Positions 28,021-36,214 of a DNA stretch of 64,000 bases are shown piece after piece (position 1 is the stretch's first letter; each line of letters starts with the position of its first letter). The stretch spans positions 1,550,001 to 1,614,000 of the forward strand of contig CBDDJJ010000002.1 of assembly GCA_965229625.1 (NCBI GenBank), given 5' to 3'. The notes under the pieces were generated by a model. That model did no database searches. It saw only the letters and a program-made list of their open reading frames with translations, and had not been told where the DNA came from. The DNA is from JANQIO01 sp965229625 (GTDB lineage Bacteria; Pseudomonadota; Gammaproteobacteria; Pseudomonadales; Halieaceae). Position numbers and translations under genes: made by a program.

Positions 28021-28608
28021 GAGGGATCCTCGTTTCTGATCTAAGGGTTTTGCGTAAGGCACTCCATCTCCCGTGATTAATCCTCATGGCGAAGAGCACC
28101 GTAAATTTTCACGAAAGGGACATAGCCAGATTCGTGCCAACTGTTTTTCAAATTTATTTAGATCAAAAAAAAGCCTCGGAACCCGCTTAGTTTCTGGCTT
28201 TGCGATACATCGAAAAAAACTGATAATAACCCCTATCAATTCTTTATTATCGTATTTTTGCACCAAGCTAAAGCGAGCGGTGCGCAGTCTTTGTGCAAGA
28301 CCCCGAGCGCACAACGGGCATTTTCTTGGGGCCGGGCTCGGAACACTTAGCGCTCCGTTCAGAGCGAGACAAAGATCCAGGCAGCAAGGAAAACAGCCTG
28401 AAAAGCTCAGGAAACCGCCCGATTTCCGAGCTGCCTGGCGGTCTCTTCGGCGAACCCAGCGACAGCCCTTTCGCTGGCAATCCGCGTAGTCGACAGCCTA
28501 TGGCCCATCCGGGCCATACGCTGGTTTTGGTGGCCACGTTATGATTTCGGCGTTGGAGATGGTGGCCGTACTGCGCCCAATGCGCACAGCCAATAAGGAT
28601 GTTTCGCT
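28021..28608. other. 588-base divergent intergenic region
   Basis: Lies between the minus-strand barrel gene and the plus-strand VPLPA-CTERM gene and must hold both promoters. The left part (28130-28260) is A+T rich; the right part is G+C rich and contains a perfect 7-bp hairpin (ATGGCCC/GGGCCAT, 28500-28517). No convincing reading frame and no recognised riboswitch was found. Confidence 0.5.
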
Positions 28609-29253
28609 ATGCACACGTTGTTTGTTTCAAAGTCACGTCAGCTTTCACACAGCCTGTTTGCTGCCGGTTTTTCGCTGGCCCTGGCTGCCGGCTCCGCCAA
28701 TGCGGCCATGGTACCTGCTGGTCCCGGCGGCTTTGATGATGGCTGGGCAACTCAAATTATTTATGACGACGCGGCAGATCGCGGAACCTCAAACAATCGT
28801 GACAACCCTCTGAATGCGCTGGGCGCAGCAAACGGTACTTTCTTCGAGATTGGCAGTGGCGCAACGGCAGACTTCACGTTCGGTGCCCAGTTCAACGCAG
28901 ACGTCACTATCTACGAAATAACGTTTGGCAACGTGAGCCGCTGGGAAGAGTCTGTGGATTTGTTTGCGGGAACTGCTGGCGATGCCGCTTCTTTCCAGGC
29001 CGTCGGTTCCATTACCAACGCAGCGGCTCAGGGTGGCGTGACACTGTCCCTGGCGGCTGTCTCTGGCCTGTTCGACACCATCCGCCTGGTGGATACCAGT
29101 AACCGGGCGGGCGGCTTCGACGTGGATGCAGTGCGTATCACACCGGTTCCCCTCCCCGCCGCTGCCTGGTTGTTCTTGTCCGCTCTCGGGGCAGTGTTTG
29201 GGCTCAAGCGCCTCCAGCACCGCGAACAAGAGATGGCGTCAGCCGTCGCATAA
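28609..29253 (+). CDS. Exported protein with VPLPA-CTERM sorting signal
   Basis: A 214-residue secreted protein. An N-terminal signal peptide ends near GSANA (about residue 32). The middle is a glycine/alanine-rich beta domain (FDDGWATQIIYDD, FDTIRLVDTSN). The end shows the tripartite sorting signal: VPLPAAAWLF (residues 180-189), a hydrophobic helix to about residue 200, then a basic KRLQHRE tail. Such proteins are handled by exosortase-type enzymes and are linked to extracellular polysaccharide and biofilm formation; no exosortase is encoded in this window. Binding role unknown. Confidence 0.85.
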   Translation: MHTLFVSKSRQLSHSLFAAGFSLALAAGSANAAMVPAGPGGFDDGWATQIIYDDAADRGTSNNRDNPLNALGAANGTFFEIGSGATADFTFGAQFNADVTIYEITFGNVSRWEESVDLFAGTAGDAASFQAVGSITNAAAQGGVTLSLAAVSGLFDTIRLVDTSNRAGGFDVDAVRITPVPLPAAAWLFLSALGAVFGLKRLQHREQEMASAVA

Positions 29254-29589
29254 CACCATCACTGCGATCCAGCAACAGGCCGCTCCGCGCGGCTTTTTTT
29301 GCTATGCACTTCTCACTTTTCTTTGGCGACCTGGTACCCGCCAAGGTGTTCCTCTTATCGCCCACCTCACAAGCTGCTTCGGTACAGGCCCAGTATTCGC
29401 TACTATCTGTAAGCCGCCGTTGGGGAAAAGCCTGATGTGCTGTTCTTGCTGAGGGACATCCGGCGCTGTCCTCAACGCCTCGGTTGATTGGCAGCAGGTC
29501 TAGTCCTGATGGACCAGGCGTGCTCTCCAATCACATTGGCGCCCGGCGCACTGACCAGGCCGGCACTCACTGCACAGGAAACGCATGTT
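29254..29589 (+). other. 336-base intergenic region
   Basis: Holds the terminator of the VPLPA-CTERM gene at its left end. The rest shows no convincing reading frame, RNA gene or repeat; the upstream extension of the small gene at 29590 is open in frame here for 34 codons but does not look protein-like. Confidence 0.5.
29279..29300 (+). terminator. Rho-independent terminator
   Basis: GCCGC, loop TCCGC, GCGGC (29279-29293) followed by seven T residues, 25 bases after the stop of the VPLPA-CTERM gene. Confidence 0.8.
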
Positions 29590-29799
29590 ATGACCGATGA
29601 GCAACTGAATGCCCTCAAGATTGCCTATACCTACATGCCACAAGCCATCGAGGTGACCCGGCATGAGTACGGCGATCGTTACGCTGTGGTTCTGGAGCAT
29701 ATAGAAACTGTGCGCACAGCACTCCTGGAGAGCGGCGTCGACCCTGACGAAGTCAGCGGAGAAATCAATCCAGAGCTTTCACCCAATTCCTGCTACTAA
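29590..29799 (+). CDS. Small protein of unknown function
   Basis: A 69-residue acidic protein starting MTDEQLNALKIAY at the ATG at 29590. It is predicted mostly helical (YGDRYAVVLEHIETVRTALLESG) with a C-terminal ELSPNSCY. No signal peptide, membrane helix or recognised motif. It converges on the hoxI end with an 86-base gap. Its composition and third-position G+C preference fit a real gene, but no homologue is recalled, so it is hypothetical. Confidence 0.55.
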   Translation: MTDEQLNALKIAYTYMPQAIEVTRHEYGDRYAVVLEHIETVRTALLESGVDPDEVSGEINPELSPNSCY

Positions 29800-29885
29800 G
29801 AGGCACCGCAGCCAGACAGCAGGACCCGGGCGACTGACAAAAGGCCCGTCATAGCGAACCTCGCCGAGGGGCTATCCGCCCTCGC

Positions 29886-30389
29886 TCAGCGGCGCCCTCG
29901 GGCCCCTGAAGTGATGTAGTCGGTCAGCTCGGTCTGCTGTTGCACGATTGATGACAGGGTGTGATGTACGCGCTTGATCACCGCCCGCATAAAGTCAAAG
30001 ATCAACTTCGGGTGTTCGTCTGACAGCGGCAGGATATCTTCCGCTTCGAAGCACAGGACGCTGGCGTCACCAAGCGCGCAAACGGACAGCGTCCGTGGGG
30101 TGCCATCGATAAAGCTCAGTTCGCCGAGCAGGTCTCCCTGTTCCAGCACATGCAGGATTCGAGGTCGACCCTCTCGCACGTCCTTGCTCACGGAAGCCAG
30201 GCGGCCCTCAGCAACAATAAAGAAGCTGCCGGCCTCGTCACCGGCGTGGTACAGGTACTCGCCATCCTTTAGCGCCACTTCGCTCGCCGCCTTCTCAGCC
30301 AGTACCTGTGCACCCTCCGCATCGATGTACTGGCGCAGCGGGGCTGCATCGATAAGGCTCCTGACACGTTCTACCTGCGGCCTGTTCAT
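29886..30389 (-). CDS. hoxI: Cyclic-nucleotide-domain protein, HoxI-type hydrogenase subunit
   Basis: A 167-residue protein consisting of one cyclic-nucleotide-binding-type beta-roll: FFIVAEGRLASV, GDLLGELSFIDGTPRTLSV with the phosphate-cassette Arg, and DASVLCFEAEDI. There is no DNA-binding HTH, so it is not a Crp-type regulator. It is the last gene of the hox operon, overlapping hoxW by four bases (ATGA). In Ralstonia eutropha the equivalent last gene encodes HoxI, a dimer of about this size (near 18 kDa) bound to the soluble hydrogenase and linked to NADPH-dependent activation. The assignment rests on position, size and domain. Confidence 0.8.
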   Translation of the reverse strand: MNRPQVERVRSLIDAAPLRQYIDAEGAQVLAEKAASEVALKDGEYLYHAGDEAGSFFIVAEGRLASVSKDVREGRPRILHVLEQGDLLGELSFIDGTPRTLSVCALGDASVLCFEAEDILPLSDEHPKLIFDFMRAVIKRVHHTLSSIVQQQTELTDYITSGARGRR

Positions 30390-30934
30390 CGGCTCCCTCC
30401 AACCACATTGGGTTCATCAGTGATAATGCAGCGCCGACCGGCAGCCACGGTACCGGGCGAGCCGCTGAAATACGCCTGTGCCAGCTCGAGGTTAACCTGC
30501 GCGCCCGCTGAGAGCCCGGCCTGCAGTTCCCACTCATAACCGCGAATCGCCAGCTGGTATACCTCCGGCACCCGGTCGAAGCAGGTAAGGCAGGTGGCCA
30601 GGACCGTCGAGATCGACAGGGCGTGGGATGTAAAACTGAAATCCAGCTTCGGATACACCCGGGTGATATCGAAGCTGTCCAGGCGCTCGTCCTTGCTGGC
30701 ATCGACAAACAGCACCCGCCGTTTGTAGCTGAGCAGGTCGGCGTCTTCGAGCTGCAACTGGTAATGCCGCCGACGCTCCGCCTGACGGCAGTGTCCGCTG
30801 TCTTCAAGCCAGTCCATAAACGCCCATCCCAGGCCATCATCCTGCCGCCCGTCGTTGCCGATGCCGTAGACCAGGCAGTCATCGTGGTCGAAGTACGCCA
30901 GCATGAGATCCACAGCTTCAGCGCACACGTTCAT
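30386..30934 (-). CDS. hoxW: Hydrogenase maturation endopeptidase HoxW
   Basis: Removes the C-terminal extension of HoxH after the NiFe site is inserted. The 182-residue protein has the family signature VYGIGNDGRQDDGLGWAF (Gly-x-Gly-Asn then Asp-Asp-Gly), FVDASKD and SFTSHALSIST with the second metal ligand region. The ATG at 30932-30934 is preferred over one nine codons upstream because an AGGA motif stands eight bases before it; it overlaps the hoxH end by 17 bases. Its expected substrate HoxH is the next gene upstream. Confidence 0.88.
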   Translation of the reverse strand: MNVCAEAVDLMLAYFDHDDCLVYGIGNDGRQDDGLGWAFMDWLEDSGHCRQAERRRHYQLQLEDADLLSYKRRVLFVDASKDERLDSFDITRVYPKLDFSFTSHALSISTVLATCLTCFDRVPEVYQLAIRGYEWELQAGLSAGAQVNLELAQAYFSGSPGTVAAGRRCIITDEPNVVGGSR

Positions 30935-32384
30935 CAACGGTCCTGCCCGTTGCGTCGACAAGGGACACTTTCAGGGGCATTTGCCCCAGAGCATGCGTGG
31001 CACAGCTCAAACACGGGTCGTAGGCACGGATACCTACCTCTATCGCGTTCATCATGCCTTCGGTGATCTCAGTCTTTCCCGACAGGTAGCGCTCGGATAC
31101 GGCGTGCACGGTGCGATTCAGCACCTGGTTATTCTGGGTCGTCGCCACGATCAGGTTCGCAAAGGTAATCCTGCCTGCCTCGTCCGCCCGATAATGGTGG
31201 AGCAGGGTTCCTCGGGGCGCCTCCACAACACCAATCCCCTCGCCGGTCCAGGCGCCCGCTTCGGGGACCACGACCAGGGCATCGTCCTGGAGGTCCGGGT
31301 CATTGAGCAACTGTTCTATGAGTTCCGCCGTGTGAATGATTTCGATCGCCCGCGCCCACATGGTGTGCAAAACACGGTTATTGGGTTTCCCGTCGCTGTA
31401 TGCCTTGAACTCCGCTAGCGCTTCCTGTGCCAGCGGTGTGGCGTAGGACCCTGTGTTGTTGACGCGAGCCAGCGGGCCAACGCGCAGCGAGCCGTTCTCA
31501 CGTCCGAGTTCCCTGATATAGGGAAACTTCATGTAACTCCACTCTTCGGTGGCTTCCGCAAAGTGCGACAGGTAGTCGTGGTAATCAAAGTCCCGGACAA
31601 TTTCGCCAGCGCTGTCGGTGACCCGCAGTCGACCGTGGTAGTAGTCCGCATTGCCCTCCTCGTCGACCAGGCACATGTTCAGGGCATCCACATCCGCGAA
31701 GTTATCCACCTCATCCCGGTGTCTTGCATGGAAGTCACGGAACACCTTGAGGCCGTCCTGGGCATACTCGATGACCTCCGCCATGGACAGAAGCCCGCGG
31801 TCCCCGTTCAGGAAACGGTCCCTGTCGGCGGCACTGAGATTGTCATTGACCCCCCCGGGCACGGAGTTGATGCCATGCATGCGTTTGCCGAGCAGCACGG
31901 CAATCAGCTCCTGACCCCACTTGCGTAGCGCCACCACGCGCTTCACCAACGCCGGGTCTTCCTCGATAAGCCCAAGGACATTGCGCTTCTCCGGAGGCGC
32001 ATCCATCCCGAGCAGCATTTCCGGCACGACCAGATAGAAATATGCGGTGACGTGAGATTGCAGCTGCTGGGCGTAGTGCCCAAGGCGCCGAACTTTCTCC
32101 GCCGTGGGAGTAATCATGGCGCCAGTGCTGTACCCCGCACCGATCATGTCATCCAGGGTCTTTGCTCCGGCCAGGTGATGGCTGACGAAACAGATTCCGC
32201 AAATGCGCTGCAGCAGCATGGGGGCTTCCCAGAAGGGGTGCCCCTGGACGAACTTCTCGAAGCCGCGGAACTCGACGACATGGAGTTTGGCATCGGCGAC
32301 CCGGTTATCCTCGTCGAGATTGATGACGACCTTACCGTGACCTTCAATACGGGTGACGGGGTCGATAACCAGCTTTCTTCCCAT
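30918..32384 (-). CDS. hoxH: NAD-reducing [NiFe]-hydrogenase large subunit HoxH
   Basis: Carries the NiFe active site that splits H2. The 488-residue protein has the N-terminal motif RIEGHGKV and the ligand pair RICGICFVSHH (about residues 61-71), and the C-terminal pair DPCLSCATH. After that His, 18 residues (ALGQMPLKVS onward) form the extension that HoxW would remove. The short C-terminal motif spacing and operon partners HoxFUY place it in group 3d (bidirectional, NAD-linked). hyp maturation genes are not in this window. Confidence 0.95.
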   Translation of the reverse strand: MGRKLVIDPVTRIEGHGKVVINLDEDNRVADAKLHVVEFRGFEKFVQGHPFWEAPMLLQRICGICFVSHHLAGAKTLDDMIGAGYSTGAMITPTAEKVRRLGHYAQQLQSHVTAYFYLVVPEMLLGMDAPPEKRNVLGLIEEDPALVKRVVALRKWGQELIAVLLGKRMHGINSVPGGVNDNLSAADRDRFLNGDRGLLSMAEVIEYAQDGLKVFRDFHARHRDEVDNFADVDALNMCLVDEEGNADYYHGRLRVTDSAGEIVRDFDYHDYLSHFAEATEEWSYMKFPYIRELGRENGSLRVGPLARVNNTGSYATPLAQEALAEFKAYSDGKPNNRVLHTMWARAIEIIHTAELIEQLLNDPDLQDDALVVVPEAGAWTGEGIGVVEAPRGTLLHHYRADEAGRITFANLIVATTQNNQVLNRTVHAVSERYLSGKTEITEGMMNAIEVGIRAYDPCLSCATHALGQMPLKVSLVDATGRTVDERVR

Positions 32385-32397
32385 CGTTGGCCTCGTG

Positions 32398-33030
32398 TCA
32401 GTCGTAGCGGTTGATGGAGGTGGGGAGATCTATCGGGCGACCGTTGAGCAGGTCATTGAGCACGCGGAAAATCGCGTCGCCGTCCGGCGGACAACCGGGA
32501 ATGAAGTAGTCCATTTTGACGACCTCATGGCAGGGATACACGCGGTCAGCAATGCGCGGGAGCTCATCGTGCAGTGGGATCAGCGACGGCCCTTCATCCG
32601 GGCGCGTGACTGACTCGGCATAGGCCTCCCGCAGACAATCCTCCAGTTCCGTGCGGGCATTGCGCATGGCTGGCACACCGCCCCAGATCGCGCAGGCCCC
32701 TACGGAGATGAGCACATCGCAGTTCTCCCGGTAGTGCTGAAGCGTCTCGAAGTTCTCCTCGTTGGCCACCCCGCCTTCAATAAAGCCGATGGTGCAGCGC
32801 TCGGGGATGCGCTTTATGTCGGTAAAGGAAGATCGCAGGATGGTGATGTGATCGAGCAGTTCCAGAATCCGTTCATCCACGTCCAGGAGAGAGAGGGAGC
32901 AGCCCCAGCACCCGCATAAACCGATCATGGACACCTTGATCTTCTCACTGCGCTGGCCCCTGGTTTCATCATCCAGGGCTGTGCGTGGGAGTTCGTGGGA
33001 GTATTCGACTCCCAGGATAGTTTCACTCAT
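32398..33030 (-). CDS. hoxY: NAD-reducing hydrogenase small subunit HoxY
   Basis: Electron-transfer subunit holding the proximal 4Fe-4S cluster. The 210-residue protein starts MSETILGVEY at an ATG preceded by GGAGG; a much longer upstream frame overlaps hoxU and is rejected. Cluster ligands are visible in GLCGCWGCSL (about residues 39-48), SVGACAIWGG and FIPGCPPDGDA. It overlaps the hoxU end by eight bases and precedes hoxH by 13 bases. Confidence 0.94.
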   Translation of the reverse strand: MSETILGVEYSHELPRTALDDETRGQRSEKIKVSMIGLCGCWGCSLSLLDVDERILELLDHITILRSSFTDIKRIPERCTIGFIEGGVANEENFETLQHYRENCDVLISVGACAIWGGVPAMRNARTELEDCLREAYAESVTRPDEGPSLIPLHDELPRIADRVYPCHEVVKMDYFIPGCPPDGDAIFRVLNDLLNGRPIDLPTSINRYD

Positions 33031-33727
33031 CCCCTGTTCCTCCCGTCGCCCGCTCACGGAGGCTCTGCACCTCGAATTTGCGCTTGCCCATGGGCACGTC
33101 GAAACCCACGCGCTTTTCCAGGATGCAGCCCACGGGGCAGATATCCATGGCTTCGCGGACTTGCTCCGGGGGCATTTGATCCGCGAGTTCAACGTCGATC
33201 TCGATGCGGGCGCGGGATCCGCGGCCATTGATACTGAAAATCTTATGTCCCGATTTCCTGTCGCGTATATGTTCAACACAGCGCTGACAGAAAATGCAGC
33301 GATCCCTTTCCAGCCAGAGGTGCTTCGCGCCCACATCCCGGTCGCGAGGCGGGTATCGATAGGGGAAACGAGACACCACCATGCCGGTTTCATAGCCAAC
33401 CGCCTGCAACTCGCAGCGGCCGCTCTTCTCACAGCTCGGGCAATTGTGGTTGCCCTCTACAAACAGGGACTCGACCAGCGCCCGGCGCATATCGGTCACT
33501 TCGGGCTCACTGACGTCGACTTCCATCCCCTCGCTCACGGTGACCGAGCATGCAGCGGTGACGTTGCCATTGACCTTGACCGAACACACCCGGCAGGTGC
33601 CAAGGCAGGGTTCACCCTTCAGGTAGCACAGGGTCGGAATGTAGACCCCGTTCTTACCGGCGGCCTCAACGAGGTTCGTGCCCTCTTCTGCCTTGACCGG
33701 TTTTCCATCAATCACCAGCTCGATCAT
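33023..33727 (-). CDS. hoxU: NAD-reducing hydrogenase diaphorase iron-sulfur subunit HoxU
   Basis: Relays electrons between HoxF and HoxY; homologous to the N-terminus of NuoG. The 234-residue protein shows a 2Fe-2S ferredoxin site (CYLKGEPCLGTCRVC, then AAC), the His-plus-three-Cys site (NHNCPSCEKSGRCELQ), and a 4Fe-4S set CIFCQRC with the matching distal CPVGC near residue 205. All expected ligands are present. Its ATG overlaps the hoxF stop (TGATG arrangement). Confidence 0.94.
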   Translation of the reverse strand: MIELVIDGKPVKAEEGTNLVEAAGKNGVYIPTLCYLKGEPCLGTCRVCSVKVNGNVTAACSVTVSEGMEVDVSEPEVTDMRRALVESLFVEGNHNCPSCEKSGRCELQAVGYETGMVVSRFPYRYPPRDRDVGAKHLWLERDRCIFCQRCVEHIRDRKSGHKIFSINGRGSRARIEIDVELADQMPPEQVREAMDICPVGCILEKRVGFDVPMGKRKFEVQSLRERATGGTGDE

Positions 33728-35523
33728 CAGCCCCTCTCCTTGTGCAGCGTCGCATGCGCCCTGTCGTAAGCGCTGAACGCCTGTACGTGATCAAAGGAAG
33801 GCAGCAGGGTCTGGTGATCCTTATGCTCAAACAGCTCGGGAAACTTGTTGAGCGTGGTGAGGATGGGTTTGGGCGAGGTGCCGCCTAGTCCGCAGCGACT
33901 GGTCTTCTGAATCATCTTGCCCCAGCTTTGCAGATCATCGATGTCCGAACTCTGCGCCTTGCCCGCCATGAACAGGTCGATTTTCCGGAGCAGGTCCTCG
34001 TTTCCGGAGCGGCAAGGGGTGCAGATCCCACAGGACTCGTCCACAAAGAACTGCATGAAGTCGCGCACCACGGCGAGAAGATCCCTGCTGTAATCGAAAA
34101 CCATCATCGAGCCATTGCAGGACAGGTCGCTGTAACAAAACTTGCGGTGCCCATCTTTGTCCACCGAGAGGCACTCCCCCGACGGGCCACTCAACTGCAC
34201 CGCACGGGCATTCCGTGCTCCGGCCAGCGCCAGCACATGGTTCAGTGTGACGCCCCATTCAACTTCGTAAATACCGGGCCGGGCGCAGTCCCCGGAAATA
34301 CTCAGCAGCCGCGTGCCTCTGGAGTCCTTGGTACCGAGCCCCTCGAACCAGCTCGGGCCGAGCTCCATGACCCGGGTGACCGTGGCAAAGGTCTCCACGT
34401 TACAGACGGCTGTGGGCTTGTCGAGATAGCCCTGGTACACGGGAAAAGGCGGTTTCAGGCGAGGTGTGCCGCGCTTGCCCTCGCATGATTCGATCAGTGC
34501 CGATTCGTCACCGCAGATATAAGCGCCAGCACCCATCTGGATACGGATATCAAAGTCGATGCCTTGCCCAAGGATATTGCGACCGAGCAGACCCTCGTCG
34601 CGCAGCAGTTGCAACTGCGCCTCCAGGTAGGCTTGCAGATAAAAATACTCCGCGCGCAGGTATACGATGCCTTCCTGCGCGCCCGCGGCGTGCGCGGCAA
34701 TAATCATGCCTGCAAACACCTGCTGCGGCGTCCGGGTCAGAAGCACCCGGTCCTTGAAAGTTCCCGGCTCGCCCTCATCCGCGTTGCAGATCACATAGCG
34801 CGTGGTCGAATCAGACTCCCGGCACAAGCGCCACTTCAGGCCAACCGAGAAACCGGCACCGCCGCGACCGCGCAATCCTGACTGCGTGGCGGCCAGAATC
34901 AATTCCTCCGGGTGACGCGCAAGCCAGCGCTCCAGCACCTCGCGAACGCTCGTGTGTTGATTGAAAAACACCGGCCCGGACTGGTGGATATTGCTGTCGA
35001 CAAGAGCATCAACGTAGCCCAGTTCATGGATCGGAAGCCCACCGGGATTGGCAATCTGTCCCGGAGTTTCGCCCTGTCGCAGCCGTGAGACGATGTCCGC
35101 GACCTTTGCCGGCGTCAAACGCGTAAAGACCACCTTGTCTACCAGCATCGCCGGTTCCTGGTCGCTGAGGCCAATACAGCTGGTTTGCTCCAGGGCGAAG
35201 GTACCGCTGGGATCAACGCCACCGAAGCGCGCGCCGGTTTCTGCCTGGAGGGCTTCGCTGACTGCGCTGAAGCCCTTCATCTTCGCGATGACCGTATTGC
35301 TCAAGTAGAGCGTGTAACGACCACCTGCTCGATCGCGAAAGAAGTGGTAGAAGGATGCGGTTTCGCGGATATCAAGCGGCGTGGTGTGCAAACCCATGGC
35401 CAGTTCGCGCACGACCTCATCCGGGATGTGGCCAAACTGGTCCTGGACGTCCCAAAGCATGTCGAGAAGACGGGTTCTGTCGCTTCCATAGCGATCGAGG
35501 ATGGACTGGATCATGTTATTCAT
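33727..35523 (-). CDS. hoxF: NAD-reducing hydrogenase diaphorase flavoprotein HoxF
   Basis: Oxidises or reduces NAD(H) through FMN. The 598-residue protein is a fusion of a NuoE-like domain (residues 1 to about 165) and a NuoF-like domain: NAD-binding RGRGGAGFSVGLKW, FMN/NAD loop CNADEGEPGTFKDR, GAGAYICGDESALI, and the 4Fe-4S set ESCGICTPCRSGN with a later Cys in RCGLGG. In the NuoE-like part only one cysteine (TSCIGLSDQEP) remains of four 2Fe-2S ligands; Ralstonia HoxF is similarly reduced. First gene of the operon; no strong ribosome-binding site. Confidence 0.94.
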   Translation of the reverse strand: MNNMIQSILDRYGSDRTRLLDMLWDVQDQFGHIPDEVVRELAMGLHTTPLDIRETASFYHFFRDRAGGRYTLYLSNTVIAKMKGFSAVSEALQAETGARFGGVDPSGTFALEQTSCIGLSDQEPAMLVDKVVFTRLTPAKVADIVSRLRQGETPGQIANPGGLPIHELGYVDALVDSNIHQSGPVFFNQHTSVREVLERWLARHPEELILAATQSGLRGRGGAGFSVGLKWRLCRESDSTTRYVICNADEGEPGTFKDRVLLTRTPQQVFAGMIIAAHAAGAQEGIVYLRAEYFYLQAYLEAQLQLLRDEGLLGRNILGQGIDFDIRIQMGAGAYICGDESALIESCEGKRGTPRLKPPFPVYQGYLDKPTAVCNVETFATVTRVMELGPSWFEGLGTKDSRGTRLLSISGDCARPGIYEVEWGVTLNHVLALAGARNARAVQLSGPSGECLSVDKDGHRKFCYSDLSCNGSMMVFDYSRDLLAVVRDFMQFFVDESCGICTPCRSGNEDLLRKIDLFMAGKAQSSDIDDLQSWGKMIQKTSRCGLGGTSPKPILTTLNKFPELFEHKDHQTLLPSFDHVQAFSAYDRAHATLHKERG

Positions 35524-35582
35524 CGGCTAACCCTTACAGCATGGGAATCGCCGAATGATGGCGACCTGGACTGCTCTTCTGC

Positions 35583-35597
35583 GCTCCGCCAGTTCCA
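35583..35597 (-). promoter_or_regulatory. Possible sigma-54 promoter for the hox operon
   Basis: Minus-strand TGGAACTGGCGGAGC fits the GG-N10-GC core of sigma-54 promoters, with TGGAAC close to the TGGCAC -24 element, about 60 bases before the hoxF start. The -12 element is poor. Sigma-54 control of the soluble hydrogenase is known in Ralstonia eutropha, but chance occurrence is quite possible here. Confidence 0.3.
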
Positions 35598-35804
35598 GAT
35601 TTAGCAGAGCAGCCCTGACTTTTCACTGGCGACCGAACAAAAACATGATCTCCCGCAATCACCTTTCCTAAATTCCGGCCTTTGGTGCCGGGTACGGCGT
35701 CTCGACGACCCTGACCGATCAATGATGGGCTACCTGACTGGAGCCTGGTGACAAGTGCGCACGATGGCGGGGGGAGGAAGTACTTGCTGCTTCCTCCATT
35801 TTAA

Positions 35805-35833
35805 TATATGTTCATTTATTGAAATGTGTATAT
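35805..35833 (+). promoter_or_regulatory. Candidate ArsR/SmtB-type operator
   Basis: An A+T-rich imperfect dyad, TATATG-TTCA-TTTAT-TGAA-ATGTGTATA, immediately before the arsR-type gene. The inner TTCA/TGAA halves are perfect, and the outer TATA-rich arms resemble operators of metal-sensing ArsR/SmtB proteins. Autoregulation is likely. Confidence 0.5.
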
Positions 35834-35850
35834 GAAAAAGTGGTCAAACG

Positions 35851-36189
35851 TTGCCACGGTCATCTTCCACAGCCTCATCACCCCACGGCAATACTGCCCC
35901 AGCTTCGGTAATCGAACGGGCGGCCGGCATGCTGCGCGCCGGGGGTGACCCGGAAAGGCTGCGCATACTCGAACTGCTGCTCTCGGGAGAGCTTCAGGTT
36001 TCTGAGATTGCGGCGCTGACCAGGGCGGAAATGTCGACGGTTTCACAACGCTTGCGTGTGCTGCTGAAGGAAGAACTCGTGAAACGGCGTCGCGACGGCA
36101 GGGATATGTTCTATCGCCTCGCGGATTCTCACGTCGAAACCTTGATCCGCAATGCCATCGATCACGCAGACCCGAATATGTCTCACTGA
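35851..36189 (+). CDS. ArsR/SmtB-family transcriptional regulator
   Basis: A 112-residue winged-helix repressor. Domains: an N-terminal helix (VIERAAGMLRAGGDPERLRILELLL), recognition helix region (VSEIAALTRAEMSTVSQRLRVLL), and a wing (VKRRRDGRDMFYRL), followed by HVETLIRNAIDHA. The proposed TTG start keeps the first family helix; a later ATG at 35929 would remove it. The C-terminal helix contains Asp/His residues of the kind used as zinc or nickel ligands in SmtB-like sensors, but the metal is not determined. It sits between hox and a His-rich protein gene. Confidence 0.82.
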   Translation: MPRSSSTASSPHGNTAPASVIERAAGMLRAGGDPERLRILELLLSGELQVSEIAALTRAEMSTVSQRLRVLLKEELVKRRRDGRDMFYRLADSHVETLIRNAIDHADPNMSH

Positions 36190-36214
36190 GCCCTGAACAC
36201 AGGAGAACCCAACC

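Larger units (their letters stand above)
35524..35850. promoter_or_regulatory. Divergent hoxF/arsR intergenic region
   Basis: 327 bases separating the minus-strand hox operon from the plus-strand regulator. It contains a weak sigma-54-like motif for hox on the minus strand and an ArsR-type operator candidate for the regulator, described separately. The remainder has no convincing reading frame. Confidence 0.5.

Noticed and set aside
28100..28608. Possible riboswitch (cyclic-di-GMP or similar) in the long leader of the VPLPA-CTERM gene
   Set aside because: The conserved core sequences of known classes could not be matched; only a simple hairpin is seen.
33727..35523. Loss of three of four 2Fe-2S cysteines in the NuoE-like domain of HoxF as a novel feature
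   Set aside because: Ralstonia-type HoxF proteins, as I recall them, also have a reduced cysteine set with the same CIGLSDQEPAML segment, so this looks like a family trait rather than decay.
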